From NCBI GenBank assembly GCA_902622705.1, contig CACNQT010000008.1, forward strand, positions 1 through 44,823: DNA of 44,823 bases, written 5' to 3'. Below the pieces are notes generated by a model that saw only the letters and a list, made by a program, of their open reading frames with translations, did no database searches and was not told the DNA's origin. Source of the DNA: an uncultured Prochlorococcus sp. Lineage in GTDB: Bacteria; Cyanobacteriota; Cyanobacteriia; PCC-6307; Cyanobiaceae. The translations under genes and the position numbers were made by a program. Shown piece after piece: positions 18,153 to 26,766 of this stretch (positions are counted from its first letter, which is position 1; each line of letters starts with the position of its first letter).

Positions 18153-19193
18153 ATGAGTTTGTCTAACACATCTGCAAATAAGAATCGTCCAAATTCTGTT
18201 CCTAGCGAACGGTTATGGTTAAGGTCAGAATTAATGGGAACACAAGTTATAACTACTGATACTGGGAGGCGTTTAGGTGTAGTTGGAGAAGTTGTTGTTG
18301 ATATTGATAGAAGAGAAGTAGTTGCTTTAGGTCTTAGAGATAATCCACTTACAAGGTTTTTACCGGGCTTACCAAAATGGATGCCCTTAGAAAGCATTAA
18401 GCAAGTTGGAGATGTCATATTAGTTGATTCCCTAGATTCATTGAGTGAAGGTTTTTCTCCAGAAAGATATGGAAAGGTAATAAATTGTCAGGTGATTACA
18501 GAATCTGGACAACTTTTGGGAAGGGTTCTAGGGTTTTCTTTTGATATTGAGACTGGCGATTTGATTTCTCTTGTAATGGGTGCAGTTGGTGTTCCCCTTT
18601 TAGGCGAGGGAGTTTTAAGTACTTGGGAAATTCCTGTTGAGGAAATAGTAAGTAGTGGTACGGATAGGATTATTGTTTATGAAGGTGCTGAAGAGAAATT
18701 GAACCAATTAAGTAGTGGAATACTTGAGAAACTTGGAGTAGGAGGTTCTTCATGGGACGAAAGGGAAGTAAATGGATACTCAGCAAATCTTGTACCAGTT
18801 GAGAATCAGTTACTTTCTGGTTTGGAATCAGAAGGACAAAATAATTTAGTTGAAGAATATGAAGAAGAAGTTTTCGAGCAAGATGATTATGAAGATGATG
18901 AAGAACTTGAATATGTTGAAATAGAGAATTCTTCTGAAGAAATTAATAATAGAAAAAAGTTGTACATGGAGAATGATTATACTAGTCAGAATGAGAATCT
19001 AAATAACGTTAATCCAATAGATGAAGCAAAAAATATTGATCTTCAACAAAAGCAAAAATCAAATACTAATTTGGCATCGAAAAGACCAATTCAAAATTCA
19101 AAAGAAACTTTAGATATTGAACCAGTAGATGAAAAAAATTTAGTTAAAGATAATAAAAAATTAGAAAATTTTGAAATTGATGATCCATGGTAA
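18153..19193 (+). CDS. PRC-barrel domain protein
   Basis: A 346-residue protein with two tandem PRC-barrel-like units, about residues 20-105 (LRSELMGTQVITTDTGRRLG ... LGLRDNPLTRF) and 105-190 (YGKVINCQVITESGQLLGRV ... IPVEEIVSSGTDRIIVYEG). The C-terminal 150 residues are strongly acidic and low-complexity (EEYEEEVFEQDDYEDDEELE), probably disordered. PRC barrels occur in RimM and in photosynthetic reaction centre H subunits; the family in cyanobacteria has no firm role. It follows smc by 45 bases and probably shares its transcript. Its stop directly abuts the stop of the convergent LpxB-like gene. Confidence 0.85.
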   Translation: MSLSNTSANKNRPNSVPSERLWLRSELMGTQVITTDTGRRLGVVGEVVVDIDRREVVALGLRDNPLTRFLPGLPKWMPLESIKQVGDVILVDSLDSLSEGFSPERYGKVINCQVITESGQLLGRVLGFSFDIETGDLISLVMGAVGVPLLGEGVLSTWEIPVEEIVSSGTDRIIVYEGAEEKLNQLSSGILEKLGVGGSSWDEREVNGYSANLVPVENQLLSGLESEGQNNLVEEYEEEVFEQDDYEDDEELEYVEIENSSEEINNRKKLYMENDYTSQNENLNNVNPIDEAKNIDLQQKQKSNTNLASKRPIQNSKETLDIEPVDEKNLVKDNKKLENFEIDDPW

Positions 19194-20483
19194 TTATGAA
19201 ATTTTTTTTATTGAATTAACAATCATAAAAGCGAGTTTGTTGGCGGCACCTTTTCTCCCCCTTTGTTTAAGTAAATTATCACTAATACTTTTTAATTTAT
19301 TCTTGTTTTCAATTAGAAATAATACTTCTTTTGCAACTTCTCTAGGAGAAATATTGCCTATCCTTTCTGGGACAATAAATTTCTTTGCTTTAATATTTGG
19401 CCAAGCAAAAAATCTCTTTTTTTTTAAATATAAAGATTTAACTATAAAAGTTAGCAATCTATTTATAAATGAAATTTTTCCAATTACTCCAAAAAGACCA
19501 TCCCAAGCATTCATCATATTTAAATGTTGAGTTGGTAGAACAACTAACATGGGAAGAGAAATTGCTGCCAATTCTGCAGTATTTGCCCCCACAGTTGTAA
19601 TCGCTAAATCACATTCTTTTAAAATTTCATAGCAAGGACTTTTTTTAATTAAATAAATTTTTGTATTATTTGATGTTTCAATGACAGAATCAAAACAGGA
19701 GTCTTTAATGTTTTTAATTGTTTTGATTTTTGATGAGTAATATTTTGCAATAGGATTTCTCTCACTTTGGAAGAATAAATATTCACTTTTATTGGTGGTT
19801 GGGGCAACGGGGATTATAAAATTTATATTTTGATTTTTTCTAGCTATATGATCTGCTAATTCTAAAAAGAACGGAATTCCAATAGAGAGCTTGGCTTTTT
19901 TAGAGCCTGGTAATAGTGCAAGGTATTTTTTTTCTTTATTTTTTAATGATATTTCACTATTTAGTTTTACATCTGCCATTAAATCGCCTATTACATGACA
20001 TTTACTTTTATGCCTTTTAGGGATTGATTCTTTTACTTTTGTATTCATAGCTGCAATTTCGTTTGTCCATTGAGGCCATCGTGCAATCCATTCAGCATAC
20101 GTGATGTTTAAATAACCTAATCTTTTAGCTAATAAAATGCTCCAAAATTGATCCCCTCCAAGGAAGATGACTACACCTTTTTTTGGCCAATAAGCAAAAG
20201 AACATGGGTTTATTAATAATTTCCAAAAACAGTTTGATTTTGTAATTAATTCGAATTGATTCCATGAATTTGCAACTTTGTATTCTTTACCAGTCGCATT
20301 TGGGCAAGGAACAAGGATTAACCTAATAATGAAATCTAGTTTATCCTTATCACAGGATAATTTTTTTATTTTGTCAAGCTCTTTTACTACAGGTCTTACC
20401 CATGTAGCTAATTCGCCAGGACCATTAGAAACTATAACTACTGCAAGTGATTTTTTTTTCATTGCAGATAAACCAGAATACAT
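19194..20483 (-). CDS. Lipid-A-disaccharide synthase-related protein (TIGR03492 type)
   Basis: A GT-B-like protein of about 430 residues related to LpxB, found across cyanobacteria and of unproven substrate. The N-terminal strand is VVIVSNGPGELATWVRPVV, followed by a Rossmann pattern (VVIFLGGDQFWSILLAKRLG), the mid-protein LALLPGSKKAKL and the C-terminal donor-site-like TTVGANTAELAAISLPMLVVLPTQ. The reading frame runs upstream through the tRNA-Leu, which cannot be coding; realistic starts are the ATG at 20483 (MYSGLSAMKKK) or the ATG at 20462 (MKKKSLAVV), the latter better matching the conserved N-terminus. With either, the gene begins just 4-25 bases after the tRNA and is probably co-transcribed with it. 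Confidence 0.85.
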   Translation of the reverse strand: MYSGLSAMKKKSLAVVIVSNGPGELATWVRPVVKELDKIKKLSCDKDKLDFIIRLILVPCPNATGKEYKVANSWNQFELITKSNCFWKLLINPCSFAYWPKKGVVIFLGGDQFWSILLAKRLGYLNITYAEWIARWPQWTNEIAAMNTKVKESIPKRHKSKCHVIGDLMADVKLNSEISLKNKEKKYLALLPGSKKAKLSIGIPFFLELADHIARKNQNINFIIPVAPTTNKSEYLFFQSERNPIAKYYSSKIKTIKNIKDSCFDSVIETSNNTKIYLIKKSPCYEILKECDLAITTVGANTAELAAISLPMLVVLPTQHLNMMNAWDGLFGVIGKISFINRLLTFIVKSLYLKKKRFFAWPNIKAKKFIVPERIGNISPREVAKEVLFLIENKNKLKSISDNLLKQRGRKGAANKLAFMIVNSIKKIS

Positions 20484-20487
20484 TAAA

Positions 20488-20569
20488 TGCGGACGGCGAG
20501 ACTTGAACTCGCAAGGCCTAAGCCACACGCTCCTTAGACGTGCGCGTCTACCAATTCCGCCACGTCCGC
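20488..20569 (-). tRNA. tRNA-Leu (anticodon AAG)
   Basis: An 82-base cloverleaf on the minus strand: acceptor GCGGACG pairs with CGTCCGC, discriminator A at 20488, D arm GCGGAATTGGTAGACGC, anticodon stem CACGT/GCGTG (last pair U-G), loop CTAAGGA, a long variable arm with GGC/GCC stem, and T arm GCGAG-TTCAAGT-CTCGC. The class II variable arm and D-loop are leucine-type. The anticodon (20535-20533) is AAG, so it reads CUU and, if A34 becomes inosine, CUC and CUA. CCA is not encoded. The LpxB-like gene follows at once on the same strand. Confidence 0.95.
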
Positions 20570-20830
20570 AAAGGGTTTTCGGCAACCGGTTGCTGTCTAA
20601 ACCTTAGAAATATCATACATTACTGACTGGAATAAGGATGTAGTTCTCAGAGAGATTTTTTGAATCATGGGAATTATTTTTCTATTGCATTAAACAAATA
20701 TTTATACATATATAACGTTCTAGGTTGTATTGTAAAAAAGTCCTCTGATTACTAAAAAATTTTGTTGATTATTTTGGCAAAGAATTTTTTATTTTAAGTC
20801 ATTTTTCATTTCTTCAATTTAATTTTCATA

Positions 20831-22177
20831 ATGGTTGAAAAAGTTTTAATTGCTAACCGTGGAGAAATAGCTTTACGAATCGTCAGAAGTTGTAGAGAAC
20901 TAGGGATTGCAACAGTGGCAGTATATAGCACAGTAGATAAAAAAGCATTGCACGTACAGCTTGCTGATGAAGCAGTGTGTGTTGGGGACTCGTTAAGTAA
21001 TAAGAGTTATTTAAATATTCCAAATATACTTGCTGCTGCTACATCTAGAGGAGTAGATGCTATTCATCCTGGTTATGGATTTCTTGCTGAAAATGATAAA
21101 TTTGCTGAGATGTGTAATGATCATGGCATTGTTTTTATTGGTCCTTCTCCTATAGCTATTAGATCTATGGGAGATAAATCTACAGCTAAAGAAACTATGG
21201 AAGCGGTAGGGGTCCCAACAGTACCTGGAAGTAAAGGCCTGCTATCAAACGTAGATGAGGCTTATAAATTGGCAGATGAAATTGGCTATCCCGTAATTAT
21301 CAAAGCGACTGCTGGAGGAGGTGGAAGAGGTATGAGGTTGGTTGAAAACGCTGAGAGTCTAGAAAAAATGTTTAAAGCAGCTCAAGGTGAAGCAGAAGCA
21401 GCCTTTGGTAATGATGGTCTTTACATGGAGAAATTTATAAAGAAGCCAAGACATGTAGAAATTCAAATTTTGGCAGATAGGTTGGGTAATGTTGTTCATT
21501 TAGGAGAGCGAGATTGTTCAGTTCAAAGAAGACATCAGAAGTTATTGGAAGAGTCTCCGAGTCCTGCGATTAATACTGAACTAAGAAAAAAAATGGGAAA
21601 TGCAGCCATTGCCGCTGCAAAAAGTATTAGTTATGAAGGAGCTGGTACAGTTGAATTTTTAGTTGATGATGATGATAACTTTTTTTTCATGGAAATGAAT
21701 ACTAGGATTCAAGTTGAACATCCTGTCACAGAAATGGTTACAGGGGTTGACTTAATAGCTGAGCAAATAAAAATTGCAAGCGGCTCTCAGTTGGAATTTA
21801 ATCAAGATGATATTCATTTAAATGGCCATGCCATTGAATGTAGAATTAATGCTGAAGATCCTTCTCATAACTTCCGGCCATCACCTGGAAAAATAACTGG
21901 TTGGCTTCCTCCTGGTGGCCCTGGTGTAAGAGTTGATAGTCACGTTTATACCGGTTACGAAATACCACCATTTTATGACTCCTTAATTGGAAAATTAATA
22001 GTTTGGGGAAAAGATCGTAATACTGCAATTAAACGTATGAATAGGGCTTTAAATGAATGTGCGGTAACTGGCATTCCTACTACAATTAATTTTCATTTAA
22101 CTTTACTTAATAAAGCTAAATTTAAGGAAGGGAAAATACATACTAAATATGTTGAAGAAGAATTATTACCAAATTAA
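20831..22177 (+). CDS. accC: Acetyl-CoA carboxylase, biotin carboxylase subunit
   Basis: Carboxylates biotin on AccB with ATP and bicarbonate, the first half of the committed step of fatty acid synthesis. The 448 residues show the standard three-part ATP-grasp layout: N-terminal [14 protein letters not shown], the glycine loop GGGGRGM (162-168), [13 protein letters not shown], and the active-site segment [14 protein letters not shown] (Glu288 to Glu301 region). ATG start at 20831. About 245 bases upstream hold no gene and must contain its promoter and that of the divergent tRNA-Leu. Convergent with the YggT gene (21-base gap). accB is not nearby. Confidence 0.98.
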   Translation: MVEKVLIANRGEIALRIVRSCRELGIATVAVYSTVDKKALHVQLADEAVCVGDSLSNKSYLNIPNILAAATSRGVDAIHPGYGFLAENDKFAEMCNDHGIVFIGPSPIAIRSMGDKSTAKETMEAVGVPTVPGSKGLLSNVDEAYKLADEIGYPVIIKATAGGGGRGMRLVENAESLEKMFKAAQGEAEAAFGNDGLYMEKFIKKPRHVEIQILADRLGNVVHLGERDCSVQRRHQKLLEESPSPAINTELRKKMGNAAIAAAKSISYEGAGTVEFLVDDDDNFFFMEMNTRIQVEHPVTEMVTGVDLIAEQIKIASGSQLEFNQDDIHLNGHAIECRINAEDPSHNFRPSPGKITGWLPPGGPGVRVDSHVYTGYEIPPFYDSLIGKLIVWGKDRNTAIKRMNRALNECAVTGIPTTINFHLTLLNKAKFKEGKIHTKYVEEELLPN

Positions 22178-22198
22178 TGAGGATTAATTAAACTATGG

Positions 22199-22513
22199 TT
22201 ATGTGATATGTGTATGCATCGCAAGCTTTATAAGTCCTTGTTGACCAACTAAAATTTCTCTTAAAAAACTTATAACTCCAATCCAAATTACAGGTCCTAC
22301 ATCAACACCTCCAATGGGGGGAATTAATTTTCTAGTTAAATTAAGGATAGAACTTGATGGAATCGAAATGAATAACCACAAACCTTTATTTAATTCAATA
22401 TTTGGATACCAAGTAAGAATTAATCTTATTAAAAAAACTACAGTTAAATAAGACAGAAAAATTCCTAAACAAACATCTAAGATTTGGAGAGGGTTTTCAA
22501 TCAAGGAAATCAC
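22199..22513 (-). CDS. YggT family membrane protein
   Basis: A 104-residue integral membrane protein with two hydrophobic segments (LGIFLSYLTVVFLIRLILTW and VGPVIWIGVISFLREIL) linked by the conserved loop LTRKLIPPIGGVDVGP, the signature of the YggT family. In plastids and cyanobacteria relatives (YlmG/YCF19-like) affect nucleoid or thylakoid membrane organisation; the exact role here is unknown. The start is GTG at 22513. It is divergent from psbX across 81 bases. Confidence 0.88.
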   Translation of the reverse strand: MISLIENPLQILDVCLGIFLSYLTVVFLIRLILTWYPNIELNKGLWLFISIPSSSILNLTRKLIPPIGGVDVGPVIWIGVISFLREILVGQQGLIKLAMHTHIT

Positions 22514-22594
22514 AATTGTTTAACTCATCTTAATAAATAACCCACTTAATCGTATTTAATTCGTATTATAATTTGAGAATTTAATATTTAAAAA

Positions 22595-22780
22595 GTGTTT
22601 CAAATCTCAAATTTATTACTAGCTGCAGATTTTTCTGCTGAAGTTGCAAATAATTCCGCAGTTGGAATGATAGGGAGTTTTATCGCAGCCGCTTTACTTA
22701 TCGTTATTCCAGCTACTGCATTCTTAATTTTTGTCAGTCAGAAAGACTCTCTTGATCGTACTTCTACGGGTAGACGCTAG
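22595..22780 (+). CDS. psbX: Photosystem II protein PsbX
   Basis: A 61-residue single-span protein of photosystem II, in the thylakoid membrane near cytochrome b559, that influences plastoquinone turnover. The membrane helix is [20 protein letters not shown] and is followed by the PsbX-typical SQKDSL and a short basic tail (DRTSTGRR). The start is GTG at 22595. The N-terminal 25 residues (to [10 protein letters not shown]) are longer than in many PsbX proteins. ycf66 follows on the same strand after 80 bases with a weak hairpin between. Confidence 0.88.
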   Translation: MFQISNLLLAADFSAEVANNSAVGMIGSFIAAALLIVIPATAFLIFVSQKDSLDRTSTGRR

Positions 22781-22813
22781 TTTTTGTAGAAGTTTTAAGT
22801 ACACTATATATGT

Positions 22814-22833
22814 AGGGTGATTTATATCTCCCT
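22814..22833 (+). promoter_or_regulatory. Hairpin between psbX and ycf66
   Basis: AGGGTGA and TCTCCCT form an imperfect 7-bp stem (one T-T mismatch) around a 6-base loop. Only two T follow, so it is a poor terminator; it may stabilise the psbX mRNA end or attenuate readthrough into ycf66. The ycf66 Shine-Dalgarno GGAG lies at about 22850, 7 bases before its GTG. Confidence 0.3.
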
Positions 22834-22860
22834 TTAAAATATAAATTTTGGAGAAAGAAT

Positions 22861-23784
22861 GTGGTCAATGCTAGTCTCAATTGGGCCAGTATTGTTGGTA
22901 TAGTTCTCGCGGTATGTGGGGGTGGCCTTTACTTTTTAAGGTCTTTTAAACCCGCATTAGCAAGAGATTATGATGTTTTCTTTGCTGCTATAGGACTTTT
23001 ATGCGGAGGAATATTATTTTTTCAAGGCTGGAGATTAGATCCTATCCTTCAGTTTGGTCAGTTTTTGTTGGCGGGAACAACAGTGTTTTTTGCATATGAA
23101 AGTGTTCGGTTGAGGGGAGTTGCTACTGATCAAGCTAGAAGGTCATCTTATTTTGATGATGATGCTGTTCCTGATGTTCCGAGAAATTCTAGGAGTCGAT
23201 TTGATGAAGATTTCGAAAGGTTTGAAGCGGAAAGACCATCTAGAAGATTTAAACCTCAAGAAGATGAGTTTGAAGAAAAATATATGGATGAGAGATCTCG
23301 TAGAAGAGATGTTTCAAGAGCTATCCCAGCTTCTGCTGTCAGTAGAAGAAGGCCATCTTCAAGAGAAGGAAATCAGTTTGAGAATGACGAACCTATAAGA
23401 AGAAGGAAGACTTCTGAAGACAGAAATAGTAAAGAATCAGTAAGAAATAATTTTGGTGAGAGACGAAACTTATCTCGCACTGAAGTTAAAACTGGGTCAA
23501 GACCAAGAATGAATCAGAGAGTATCTAGACAGGACAACATTTCATCATCACCCGAATCCTCTCCTTTAAGAAAGAAATCTACAAGATCTTCAGTTAGGCA
23601 GCAAACTTCACAAGAGCAAGTAGAGGATGCATCATTTAAAGAAACTAATGCAGTAAAAAAACCTCGTGAGACTCGCAGAGTAAGCTCTTCAGCGAGAGCA
23701 ACCTCAAAAAATCAAAATAGTAGATATACAGTTGGAACAAACAAAAAGAAACCTAGAGACAACAGTTCAAGATTTGACGATTAA
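22861..23784 (+). CDS. ycf66: Ycf66 family protein
   Basis: A 307-residue protein whose first 90 residues match Ycf66: three hydrophobic segments (NWASIVGIVLAVCGGGLYFL, VFFAAIGLLCGGILFFQGW, FGQFLLAGTTVFFAYESVRL) with the conserved RDYD and GWRLDPI between them. The remaining 215 residues are low-complexity, very rich in Arg, Ser, Lys and Glu (for example FDEDFERFEAERPSRRF) and probably disordered and cytoplasmic. Ycf66 is conserved in cyanobacteria and some plastids, with no firm function. GTG start at 22861 with a good Shine-Dalgarno GGAGAAAG before it. It ends one base from the convergent hli gene. Confidence 0.9.
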   Translation: MVNASLNWASIVGIVLAVCGGGLYFLRSFKPALARDYDVFFAAIGLLCGGILFFQGWRLDPILQFGQFLLAGTTVFFAYESVRLRGVATDQARRSSYFDDDAVPDVPRNSRSRFDEDFERFEAERPSRRFKPQEDEFEEKYMDERSRRRDVSRAIPASAVSRRRPSSREGNQFENDEPIRRRKTSEDRNSKESVRNNFGERRNLSRTEVKTGSRPRMNQRVSRQDNISSSPESSPLRKKSTRSSVRQQTSQEQVEDASFKETNAVKKPRETRRVSSSARATSKNQNSRYTVGTNKKKPRDNSSRFDD

Positions 23785-23785
23785 T

Positions 23786-24061
23786 TTATAAGATGCCTGC
23801 CCATTTTAGAAATGGTTGCTTACTAAATAATTCAATTAGTATTATTGCAAGGAATCCAATCATTGCGAATCTTCCATTAGTTATTTCAGAATAATTACTC
23901 CATCCAAAATTATATTCATCTTTAATTTCTATAGATTTTTCATCTAATTTATTGTCTTCAATTTGCTCATTGATCTGATTCGGATCTTTTTGCTCTTCTA
24001 TAAAACTCTCATTCTCTAAATTAGTGACTTCTGAGTTAGTTTGTTCTTCTTTAGAATTCAT
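23786..24061 (-). CDS. High-light-inducible protein (Hli) with acidic extension
   Basis: A one-helix chlorophyll-binding protein of the LHC superfamily, 91 residues. The C-terminal 43 residues hold the Hli motif EITNGRFAMIGFLAIILIEL, with the Glu, Asn and Arg of the ExxNGR pigment-binding signature, in a single membrane helix. Hli proteins protect photosystems by dissipating energy and stabilising chlorophyll during assembly. The first 48 residues are very acidic and Asn/Gln-rich (EEQKDPNQINEQIEDNK), about twice the extension seen in short Hli proteins. The ABC exporter gene starts 9 bases beyond its stop side on the same strand, the Hli gene being downstream of it. Confidence 0.92.
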   Translation of the reverse strand: MNSKEEQTNSEVTNLENESFIEEQKDPNQINEQIEDNKLDEKSIEIKDEYNFGWSNYSEITNGRFAMIGFLAIILIELFSKQPFLKWAGIL

Positions 24062-24069
24062 ATTTTTTG

Positions 24070-26052
24070 TTAATCCTTAAAATTATACTTATCAGAAGTC
24101 AATAATTTCCAGTCTCCTTGTCCATTTAATTCTAAAATATTTTCGTGAAAATCTTTTAAGCTAGGTCTGTGTCCAACACTTATTAGAGAAAGTTCTCGTT
24201 CCTTTAGTAAACTATATAGTTTTTTTTCAGTGTTTATATCTAATGCACTTGTTGCTTCATCAAGTACTGCAAATCTTGGAGAATTTAGTAAGAGTCTTGC
24301 AAAAGCCAATCTTTGTTGCTCGCCTAGGGAAAGAATTCTTGGCCAATCTTGTTTGATATCAAGATTAGGATACCGATCCACTAAGGTTTTTAAATTTACT
24401 TCATGTAGTACAGAAGTAAGATGTTCATCACTAAATTTCTTAACTTCTGTGGGATAGCATAATTGTTCTCTTAAAGAACCAAGTAACATATATGGTTTTT
24501 GAGGTATGAATAATAATTCCCCAATTTTTGGTTTTTTAATTACTCCCTGATCGGGTTCCCATAAACCACTAATCATTCTTAGTAAAGATGTTTTTCCGCA
24601 CCCAGATGGTCCTACAACCAAAAGTGATTGATTATTGTCGATACTTAAATTTAAATTTTTAATGATTGTTTTATTTGATCCTGGTGGGCAAAGGTCAGCA
24701 TTATTAATAAGAATTGAGGGGTAATCTGAAATAACGTTTTGATTGCTTGTTGGGTTGGTTTGACTAATGGATTCAACTTTTGATTGGAATCCTTCTAATC
24801 TGCCAATGCCAGCAGTAAATTTTGCAAGTTCTTCGATTTGATTAACAATGAAAAATAACGAACCTTCAACCATTCCAAATGCAAAGCTTGCCTGAATAAA
24901 GCGTCCATAATCAATATCACCTTTAAAGTAAGGGATTGCCATTATTAAATATGGAAAGAAATTTCCAGCATAATTAATGGATCTTCTCATGACGTCTATT
25001 ATTACTCTCCATATAATCAGTAAATTAAAGTTTCTCACCACTTCTCCTAAGCGCCTTTCAGTTTCACTTCGTTCAGGATTCTCCCCAGAATAAAAGGCTA
25101 TTGATTCAGCATTATCTCTAATATGTACTAAGCCGTATCGAAAATCTGCTTCATATCTGAGTTGATCAAAGTCAATCTTTACAAGATTTTTTCCAGCAAT
25201 TAAAAGGATAGAAGTTGCAAATGCAGCGTAACCAAATAAAGAAAAAGTAAGTGTTGTACTAATACTCCATAAAATGAGAATATTAAGTGAAAATGTTAGT
25301 AGGGCATCAAAAATACCTAATGTGAAAGAGAGACTTTGCCCAGTAAAAGCTCGGGTATCATCTGTGATTCTTTGATCAGGATTATCTACATCGGTTTGTT
25401 CTTCATCATTGGGATTTAATTGGTAATAAGCTTTATTAGTCATATAATCTTTGACTAAACTTTTTGAAAGCCATTCTCTCCAAATTATTCCTAACTTATA
25501 TGTAAAAAATATTTGGGAAACACGTATTGGTAGAGCCACAGCGAAACAACAAGCGTAAATCCCTAATATCCGATAAAATCCATCTTCTTGTTTTTCTACT
25601 AAAGCATTTGTTAAATCCCTTGCAATAAATCCAATACCTGCGTTTATTCCGTTTACAGCTAAAAGCATTAATACAATTATCGCAAGGAATAACCAATGTA
25701 ACCATCTACGATTTTTTAATTGACGTCTTAAGCTAAAAAAGCTCCCTGAACCAATTAGAAATAAGGCAGAGAAAAGCAATCCCCAACTACCAGCCCAAAT
25801 TGAATTGACAGTACTTACGACACCTCCGAAATACTTTTCAAGAAAAATTGGTTGAAAGCTTTCAAAAAAACTGATTATTCCTGTAAGACCAACAAGTACT
25901 ACTCCACCAACACAAAATAAAAGAGAAATCAAAAGCCATATGAATTGCAATCCATTACATTGATCTATAGGAAGAAAAAAAGGCTGAGATAGCTTCCTTA
26001 ATTTTTGTAATTGGTACAGTATTTTGGATTTATTATTAACTGTTTTATTCAT
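24070..26052 (-). CDS. SbmA/BacA-like ABC transporter (membrane and ATPase fused)
   Basis: A 660-residue half-transporter: N-terminal membrane domain of the ABC_membrane_2 type (SbmA/BacA, also ABCD-like), with about six helices between residues 35 and 400, then an ABC ATPase domain. Walker A is GPSGCGKT (481-488), signature LSLGEQQRLAFAR and Walker B FAVLDEATSALD, followed by the switch His in VGHRPSL. Relatives import or export peptides, B12 or fatty-acyl compounds; substrate is not predictable here. It acts as a homodimer. The hli gene lies 8 bases downstream and a 92-residue unknown gene 42 bases upstream, so the three probably form one transcript. Confidence 0.9.
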   Translation of the reverse strand: MNKTVNNKSKILYQLQKLRKLSQPFFLPIDQCNGLQFIWLLISLLFCVGGVVLVGLTGIISFFESFQPIFLEKYFGGVVSTVNSIWAGSWGLLFSALFLIGSGSFFSLRRQLKNRRWLHWLFLAIIVLMLLAVNGINAGIGFIARDLTNALVEKQEDGFYRILGIYACCFAVALPIRVSQIFFTYKLGIIWREWLSKSLVKDYMTNKAYYQLNPNDEEQTDVDNPDQRITDDTRAFTGQSLSFTLGIFDALLTFSLNILILWSISTTLTFSLFGYAAFATSILLIAGKNLVKIDFDQLRYEADFRYGLVHIRDNAESIAFYSGENPERSETERRLGEVVRNFNLLIIWRVIIDVMRRSINYAGNFFPYLIMAIPYFKGDIDYGRFIQASFAFGMVEGSLFFIVNQIEELAKFTAGIGRLEGFQSKVESISQTNPTSNQNVISDYPSILINNADLCPPGSNKTIIKNLNLSIDNNQSLLVVGPSGCGKTSLLRMISGLWEPDQGVIKKPKIGELLFIPQKPYMLLGSLREQLCYPTEVKKFSDEHLTSVLHEVNLKTLVDRYPNLDIKQDWPRILSLGEQQRLAFARLLLNSPRFAVLDEATSALDINTEKKLYSLLKERELSLISVGHRPSLKDFHENILELNGQGDWKLLTSDKYNFKD

Positions 26053-26094
26053 TACTCGACAAGATTTATAAGGGAAATTATAACTTTTAGCAGT

Positions 26095-26373
26095 CTATTG
26101 ACCAAAGCCAATAAATGAAAGTGCCCAGTCAGGTAAATTTAAGTAATTTAAGATTGTTCTATCAAATTTATGAACTATTGGAAAAGATTTATCTAATACC
26201 CACCATAAAAGAAAAGGTAGATTAAATAGAATTTGTAATTGCCATTTATAAGTTAAAACTCTCCAAATTTTTATTAACTTAGTTTTGAGTGAATCGTCTA
26301 GCTCTTCCCAATTTTTTGATATTAAATTGAATAAATTTTTGGATTCTGTATTTAAGGAATCTGGGGTATTCAT
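26095..26373 (-). CDS. Hypothetical protein, 92 residues
   Basis: Not recognised. The N-terminal 45 residues are soluble and helical (NLISKNWEELDDSLKTKLIK). A Trp-rich hydrophobic stretch follows (ILFNLPFLLWWVLDKSF), which could be a short membrane or membrane-surface helix, then a C-terminal part (LNLPDWALSFIGFGQ). ATG start at 26373. It is placed 42 bases upstream of the SbmA-like ABC exporter on the same strand and may be an accessory protein to it. Confidence 0.75.
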   Translation of the reverse strand: MNTPDSLNTESKNLFNLISKNWEELDDSLKTKLIKIWRVLTYKWQLQILFNLPFLLWWVLDKSFPIVHKFDRTILNYLNLPDWALSFIGFGQ

Positions 26374-26420
26374 TGTGTTTTTTCTTTATTTATAACCTAT
26401 AAACATTTCTTTCGAGAGTT

Positions 26421-26762
26421 TTAACCTGGGGGCCAATTCATTTTTCTGCCAGATAAAAAATGAATATGTAAATGAAAAACAGTTTGTCCCGATTCTGCTC
26501 CAGTATTAATTACTGTTCTCCAATTACTTAAATTTTTTGATTTAGCTATTTTGCTACCAACAAAAAGTAAATGTCCTAATAAATTTGCATCCTCTTCAAT
26601 ACAATCAAATAAACTAATAATTGGCTTTTTGGGAATCACTAAAAAATGTACTGGTGCTTGCGCTTGGATATCATTAAACGCAATACAAAAATCATCTTCA
26701 TAAAGCTTATCGCAGGGTATTTCTTCATTAATTATTTTTTGAAATATTGTAGTTTCAGTCAT
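26421..26762 (-). CDS. HIT family (histidine triad) protein
   Basis: A 113-residue nucleotide hydrolase of the HINT/PKCI branch. It begins TIFQKIINEEIPCDKLYED, has the core HFLVIPKKPI, and ends with the triad HLHIH (His97, His99, His101) in SGQTVFHLHIHFLSGR. Family members cleave AMP from adenosine phosphoramidates. The ATG is 4 bases after the stop of the peptide deformylase gene, so they are probably one operon. Physiological substrate is unknown. Confidence 0.95.
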   Translation of the reverse strand: MTETTIFQKIINEEIPCDKLYEDDFCIAFNDIQAQAPVHFLVIPKKPIISLFDCIEEDANLLGHLLFVGSKIAKSKNLSNWRTVINTGAESGQTVFHLHIHFLSGRKMNWPPG

Positions 26763-26766
26763 TAGA

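Noticed and set aside
20278..20607. Plus-strand ORF crossing the tRNA-Leu and the LpxB-like gene start
   Set aside because: It reads through a clear tRNA and is antisense to a conserved protein; no RBS or family resemblance.
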